Shown here: one piece after another, positions 20,653 to 24,409 of the stretch
Layout: every line of letters starts with the position of its first letter
How positions within the stretch are numbered: the stretch's first letter is position 1
NCBI GenBank assembly: GCA_900542175.1
Contig: UQNC01000030.1
Span: 1-24,409, forward strand
Length of the DNA: 24,409 bases
DNA from: an uncultured Collinsella sp.
GTDB lineage: Bacteria; Actinomycetota; Coriobacteriia; Coriobacteriales; Coriobacteriaceae
Reading direction: 5' to 3'
Notes under the pieces: model-generated
The model's input: only the letters and a program-made list of their open reading frames with translations
Told to the model about the DNA's origin: nothing
Databases searched by the model: none
Made by a program: the position numbers and the translations under genes

Positions 20653-21999
20653 ATGGAACACGACCTCACACGCGGCAATGTCCTTAAGACCATCGCGGTC
20701 TTTGCCCTGCCTTATATGCTCTCGTACTTTTTGCAGATGCTCTACGGCATGGCCGACCTGTACATGATGGGGCAGTTTAGCGGCGCCGCCGGCATCACCG
20801 CCGTGGGCAACGGCGCGCAGACGCTCTATATCATTACCGTGACGCTCGTGGGCCTGGCCATGGGAACGACGGTTATCGTCGGCCACGCCGTGGGTTCGCG
20901 TCGGTTTGACCGCGCCGAGACCGCCATCGGCAACACCATCACGCTCTTTATGGGTGTCTCGGTGGTGCTGGCCGCTGTCCTGCTCGCACTGTGTCCGCAG
21001 ATTGTGGCACTCATTGGCACGCCGGCCGAAGCGGTCGAAGGAACCGCCGCCTACCTGCGTATCTGCTTTATGGGCATTCCCTTTATCGCCGCGTACAACA
21101 TCCTCTCGGCCATCTTTCGCGGCCTAGGCGATTCGCGCTCGCCCATGTACGTGATTGGCGTGGCATGCATCATCAACATCGCGCTCGACTTTCTGTTTAT
21201 CGGCCACATGGGGCTCGGCCCCGTAGGCGCGGCACTCGGCACAGTCATCGCGCAGACGGCGAGCGTGGCTCTCGCGCTCGTGTGGCTCAAGAGCCGCCGT
21301 ACGCACATTCACCTCAAGCGCAGCGACCTACGCCCCCAGCCCGAGGTGCTCGGCAGCATTCTTAAGATCGGCGTGCCCGTGGCCGTGCAGGACGGCTGTA
21401 TCCAGGTGGCGTTTATGTTTATCACCGTCATCGCCAACCACCGAGGGCTCGTCGACGCCGCCGCCGTGGGCCTGGTTGAGAAGATGATCAGCTTTTTGTT
21501 CATTGTGCCGAGCTCCATGGGCGCCACCGTCAGCGCACTCACGGCGCAAAACGCCGGCGCGGGCAAGGGCGACCGCGCGCGTCAGGTACTCAAAGACGCC
21601 ATGACCATTTCGGTAGTGTACGGCTGCCTGATCACAGCGCTGGTGTGGCTGGTGGCGCCGGCGTTTATTGGCTTTTTTGCCAAGGACCCCGCGGTGGTCG
21701 CGGCCGGTACCGGCTATATGCACAGTTATATTTTCGACGCGATTTTTGCCGGCATCCACATTTGCTTTAGTGGCTTTTTCGCTGCGTATGGCAAGAGCTA
21801 CATCGGCTTTGCGCACAACGTGCTGGCCGTGGCACTCATTCGCGTGCCGGGCGCGTGGCTGCTGTCGAACGCCTATTCCGATACGCTGTTTCCCATGGGC
21901 ATCGCTTCGCCGTGCGGATCGATTTTGTCGGCGGTCATTTGCGTTGTCGCGTTTACCGTACTCAACCGGCGCGGGGCTTTTGACAAACTGGTAGCGTAG
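20653..21999 (+). CDS. MATE-family multidrug/metabolite exporter
   Basis: The product is 448 residues, usual for MATE proteins, with about twelve hydrophobic helices in two similar halves. The N-terminal helix ALPYMLSYFLQMLYGMADLYMMGQF and the GxGNGAQTL stretch after it are typical of NorM/DinF-like members. MATE proteins export cationic drugs or metabolites using Na+ or H+ gradients. The ATG at 20653-20655 is preceded only by a weak AGAAAG site; the open frame extends 79 codons upstream without a better start. It is the only plus-strand gene in the window and diverges from the ABC exporter operon, so the two efflux systems may share control from the 260-bp region between them. Confidence 0.9.
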   Translation: MEHDLTRGNVLKTIAVFALPYMLSYFLQMLYGMADLYMMGQFSGAAGITAVGNGAQTLYIITVTLVGLAMGTTVIVGHAVGSRRFDRAETAIGNTITLFMGVSVVLAAVLLALCPQIVALIGTPAEAVEGTAAYLRICFMGIPFIAAYNILSAIFRGLGDSRSPMYVIGVACIINIALDFLFIGHMGLGPVGAALGTVIAQTASVALALVWLKSRRTHIHLKRSDLRPQPEVLGSILKIGVPVAVQDGCIQVAFMFITVIANHRGLVDAAAVGLVEKMISFLFIVPSSMGATVSALTAQNAGAGKGDRARQVLKDAMTISVVYGCLITALVWLVAPAFIGFFAKDPAVVAAGTGYMHSYIFDAIFAGIHICFSGFFAAYGKSYIGFAHNVLAVALIRVPGAWLLSNAYSDTLFPMGIASPCGSILSAVICVVAFTVLNRRGAFDKLVA

Positions 22000-22010
22000 C
22001 GAGGCGACGC

Positions 22011-22094
22011 AAAATCGCCCTGATCGACGACATCATCAGCGACGACCCAGCAACCTACGTGACGCAGATCACGGTGCCGGTCTCTCTAGGCTAG
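22011..22094 (+). pseudogene. Possible gene remnant between convergent genes
   Basis: Reading from 22011 in a frame different from the MATE gene gives an open stretch KIALIDDIISDDPATYVTQI and a few more residues to TAG at 22092-22094. Composition looks protein-like and codons are ordinary, but there is no start codon, so it could be the 3' stub of a lost gene. It overlaps the end of the small ORF on the other strand. Weak evidence. Confidence 0.25.
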
Positions 22095-22265
22095 ACCGAG
22101 CCTCGCCTCTAACTCGGTCAACGCCTCAAAGGCATCGCGAGATGCACCCGCCGCGCGCTCGCGCTCGGCAACGCAAATTCGCATCATTAAGCGCTCTTTT
22201 GCCTGCACTTGGGAATGCCTCGCGCGCCCTTCCGCCTGCGAGCAATTGCGATTCTCGATATCCAT
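22086..22265 (-). CDS. Small 59-residue protein coupled to ligA
   Basis: The ATG (22263-22265) overlaps the ligA stop by one base (TAATG), so it should be translated by ribosomes finishing ligA. The product begins MDIENRNCSQAEGRARHSQ and ends ALTELEARLGLA. It is charged, rich in Ala, Glu and Arg, has two Cys (8 and 31), and its last 45 residues could form one amphipathic helix or short coiled coil. I recognise no family. The exact stop-start overlap, sense-strand position and lack of other genes here support a real gene. It resembles exodeoxyribonuclease small-subunit-sized proteins only in length and helicity. Confidence 0.6.
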   Translation of the reverse strand: MDIENRNCSQAEGRARHSQVQAKERLMMRICVAERERAAGASRDAFEALTELEARLGLA

Positions 22266-24409
22266 TACGCCTCCGGCACCTCACCAGTCGCCAGGATCTG
22301 CTCGAGCGCGTCCTCGTCCAGCACGGGCACACCCAGCTGCTCGGCCTTGGTAAGCTTGGAGCCCGCTTTGGGGCCGGCGACCAGATAGCTCGTCTTCTTT
22401 GACACACTGCCCGAAACCTTGGCGCCGAGCACCTTGAGCGCCGCGCCCGCCTCGTCGCGAGTGCGGTTGACGAGCGTGCCGGTGAGCACGAAGGTCAGAC
22501 CCGCGAGCGGTTGTGCATCGGCGAGCTCGCCCGCCACGCCCGCGTCGGCTGCGGCTTGTGCATGCGCGGCGCCCAAGTCGACCTCGAGCGACAGGCCCGC
22601 CTGGCGCAGGCGCTCCAGCACGGCAAGGTTTTCGGGCACGGCCAGGAACTGCTTGACGCTCGCCGCAATCTTGGGACCGATGCCCTCGCACTCGGCGATA
22701 TCCTCTTCGCTCGCCAAGATAAGCTTGTCAATCGACAGGAATCGCTCGGCAATAACCTCGCCCACACTCTTGCCCACGTGGCGGATGCCCAGGGCAAACA
22801 GCACGCGACCGAGCGGCTGGCTCTTGGACTTGTTGAGCTCGGCGATGATTTTCTCGGCCGTCTTGAGGCCTACCGGAATGGGGTCGCCCTTCTTGACGCC
22901 CTTTTTGCTATTGGAGCTGGCATAGGTGCGCCCCGTGTCCAGTCCGGCGATGTCGTCAACCGTGAGCTGGTAGAAGTCCGCGACGTCGTGAATCAGCCCG
23001 GCGGCGATCATCTTGTCGACGATCTCGTCGCCCAGGCCATCGACGTCCATGCAGCCGCGGCTCACCCAGTGGAGCAAACGCTCCTTGAGCTGTGCGGGGC
23101 AGTCGATGGACACGCAGCGGTAGGCAACCTCGCCATCCTCGTGAACCACGGGGCTACCGCACACGGGGCAGACCTCGGGCATGTGCCAGTCGACCGAATC
23201 GGCCGGGCGCTTGTCGAGCACCGGGCCCACGACCTCGGGAATCACGTCGCCCGCCTTATGCACGATGATGGTGTCGCCCTCGCGCACGTTCTTGCGGCGG
23301 ATCTCGTCGATGTTGTGCAGCGTGGCGCGCGCGATGGTGGAGCCGGCGACCGTCACCGGGTCGAACTCGGCGACCGGCGTGAGCACGCCGGTGCGACCCA
23401 CCTGGATGCGAATCTCGCGCAGGACGGTCTGCTTTTCCTCGGGCGGGAACTTAAAGGCGATGGCCCAACGCGGTGCGCGAGCGGTAAAGCCCAGGTTGAG
23501 CTGCTGTTGGAAGCTGTCGACCTTTACGACCACGCCGTCGATGTCGTAATCCAGGTCGTCGCGGTGCTCGAGCGCCTGGGCACAGAACTCGTGGACCTCG
23601 GACGGCGTGGCGCAACGAGCCACGTTGGGGTTGACGCTAAAGCCAGCGCTACGCAGCCAGTCCAGGAACTCGCGCTGGCTGTGGACGTGCAGCGGGTCGG
23701 TATCGGCGATGGCGTAGATAAAGGTGGCCAGATCGCGGCGCGCCGTGACCTTGGGATCCTTTTGACGCAGGCTGCCGGCGGCGGCGTTGCGCGGGTTGGC
23801 GAAGGGGTCGCGGCCCTCGGCATCGGCCTCGTCGTTCAGACGCACAAAGCTGCCCTTGGGCATGTAGACCTCGCCGCGCACCTCAATGGTGCGCTCGCGG
23901 TCGGCACCCATGTGGGCGAGCGCAGGTTCGGACAGGTGCATGGGCACATCCTTGATGGTACGGACGTTGAGCGACACATCCTCGCCCGTGGTGCCGTCGC
24001 CGCGCGTGGCGGCGCGTACGAAGGTGCCGTTTTGGTAGGTAAGGGCCACGCCCAGGCCGTCGATCTTAAGCTCGCAGGTATAGGTGACGCTACCGGCACC
24101 GAGGGCATCCTCGGTGCGCTGGAGCCACGCATCAAGTTCGTCCAGATCCATGGCATCGTCCATGGAATACATGCGTGCCATGTGCGTGACCGGCGTAAAC
24201 TGCTCGCTCACGTATCCGCCCACGCGCTGGGTATAGCTGTCGGGCGTCACCAGGTCGGGATAGGCCGCCTCGATCTCCTGCAGCTCAACGAGCATTTTGT
24301 CGAAGGCGGCGTCCGTGATCTCGGGCGCGTCAAGCATGTAGTAGCGATAGGCGTGGTAATCGAGCTCGTGGCGCAGCTCGGCCGCGCGCGCGGCGGCCTG
24401 GGCATGGGC
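22265..24409 (-). CDS. ligA: NAD-dependent DNA ligase LigA (5' end outside window)
   Basis: 714 residues are visible and the frame stays open to the right edge, where the residues before MLDAPEITDA (AELRHELDYHAYRYY) match the LigA Ia domain. Only a few N-terminal residues are missing. It seals nicks in replication and repair using NAD. Adenylated Lys lies in ELKIDG at about visible residue 115. The OB fold follows, then a zinc finger with Cys414, Cys417, Cys432 and Cys437, helix-hairpin-helix repeats (about 450-620), and a C-terminal BRCT domain (635-714, LAGLTFVLTGTL). All domains are intact. The stop overlaps the start of a 59-residue ORF. Confidence 0.97.
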   Translation of the reverse strand, partial: AHAQAAARAAELRHELDYHAYRYYMLDAPEITDAAFDKMLVELQEIEAAYPDLVTPDSYTQRVGGYVSEQFTPVTHMARMYSMDDAMDLDELDAWLQRTEDALGAGSVTYTCELKIDGLGVALTYQNGTFVRAATRGDGTTGEDVSLNVRTIKDVPMHLSEPALAHMGADRERTIEVRGEVYMPKGSFVRLNDEADAEGRDPFANPRNAAAGSLRQKDPKVTARRDLATFIYAIADTDPLHVHSQREFLDWLRSAGFSVNPNVARCATPSEVHEFCAQALEHRDDLDYDIDGVVVKVDSFQQQLNLGFTARAPRWAIAFKFPPEEKQTVLREIRIQVGRTGVLTPVAEFDPVTVAGSTIARATLHNIDEIRRKNVREGDTIIVHKAGDVIPEVVGPVLDKRPADSVDWHMPEVCPVCGSPVVHEDGEVAYRCVSIDCPAQLKERLLHWVSRGCMDVDGLGDEIVDKMIAAGLIHDVADFYQLTVDDIAGLDTGRTYASSNSKKGVKKGDPIPVGLKTAEKIIAELNKSKSQPLGRVLFALGIRHVGKSVGEVIAERFLSIDKLILASEEDIAECEGIGPKIAASVKQFLAVPENLAVLERLRQAGLSLEVDLGAAHAQAAADAGVAGELADAQPLAGLTFVLTGTLVNRTRDEAGAALKVLGAKVSGSVSKKTSYLVAGPKAGSKLTKAEQLGVPVLDEDALEQILATGEVPEA

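Overview
The window is high-GC bacterial chromosome with dense, mostly co-oriented genes; all but one gene lie on the minus strand. Gene content (sortase-anchored pilin-like surface proteins, a bgl-type PTS operon with a BglG antiterminator, a MoaC-MobB fusion, a heterodimeric ABC exporter, NAD-dependent ligase LigA) and codon/GC character suggest a gut actinobacterium of the Coriobacteriia, most likely Collinsella. That assignment is inference; no rRNA or other taxonomic marker is present.

Layout, left to right. 1-4192: two overlapping minus-strand genes for cell-wall proteins, a D2-type fimbrial subunit (cut by the window start) and a 1122-residue beta-helix/pilin-domain protein with an LPLSG sorting signal. 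They are driven from an AT-rich gene-free region (4193-4649). 4697-7010: a Cof-type HAD phosphatase and an MFS exporter. 7247-11747: a beta-glucoside module in the order bglG-type antiterminator, PTS EIIBC (no EIIA domain), then a 648-bp gap and a GH1 6-phospho-beta-glucosidase. The bglG leader carries a good RAT-like hairpin whose one strand can instead pair with the gene's own ribosome-binding site. 11996-12580: a histidine phosphatase. 12824-15185: moaA and a moaC-mobB fusion (molybdenum cofactor synthesis). 15419-16456: a protein with a DUF559/Vsr-like nuclease domain, bracketed by two direct repeats. 16672-20392: two half-transporters of a heterodimeric ABC exporter with one degenerate ATP site, divergent from a plus-strand MATE exporter (20653-21999). 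22086-24409: ligA (5' end outside the window) and a previously unlisted 59-residue ORF coupled to its stop codon.

The most unusual aspect is the intergenic space. Two families of short palindromic repeats close many of the transcription units: family A (six copies, core GTGCCTGGCCCC inside a CCACCACAAAGG stem) and family B (three copies, about 62 bp, ACCATCACAACATTCGA stem). Many copies double as intrinsic terminators. The 648-bp gap between the PTS gene and bglA holds two further ~155-bp structured elements. They share a central motif and layout, but their long closing stems differ in sequence while staying self-complementary, as expected of a structured RNA or DNA family under selection for shape.
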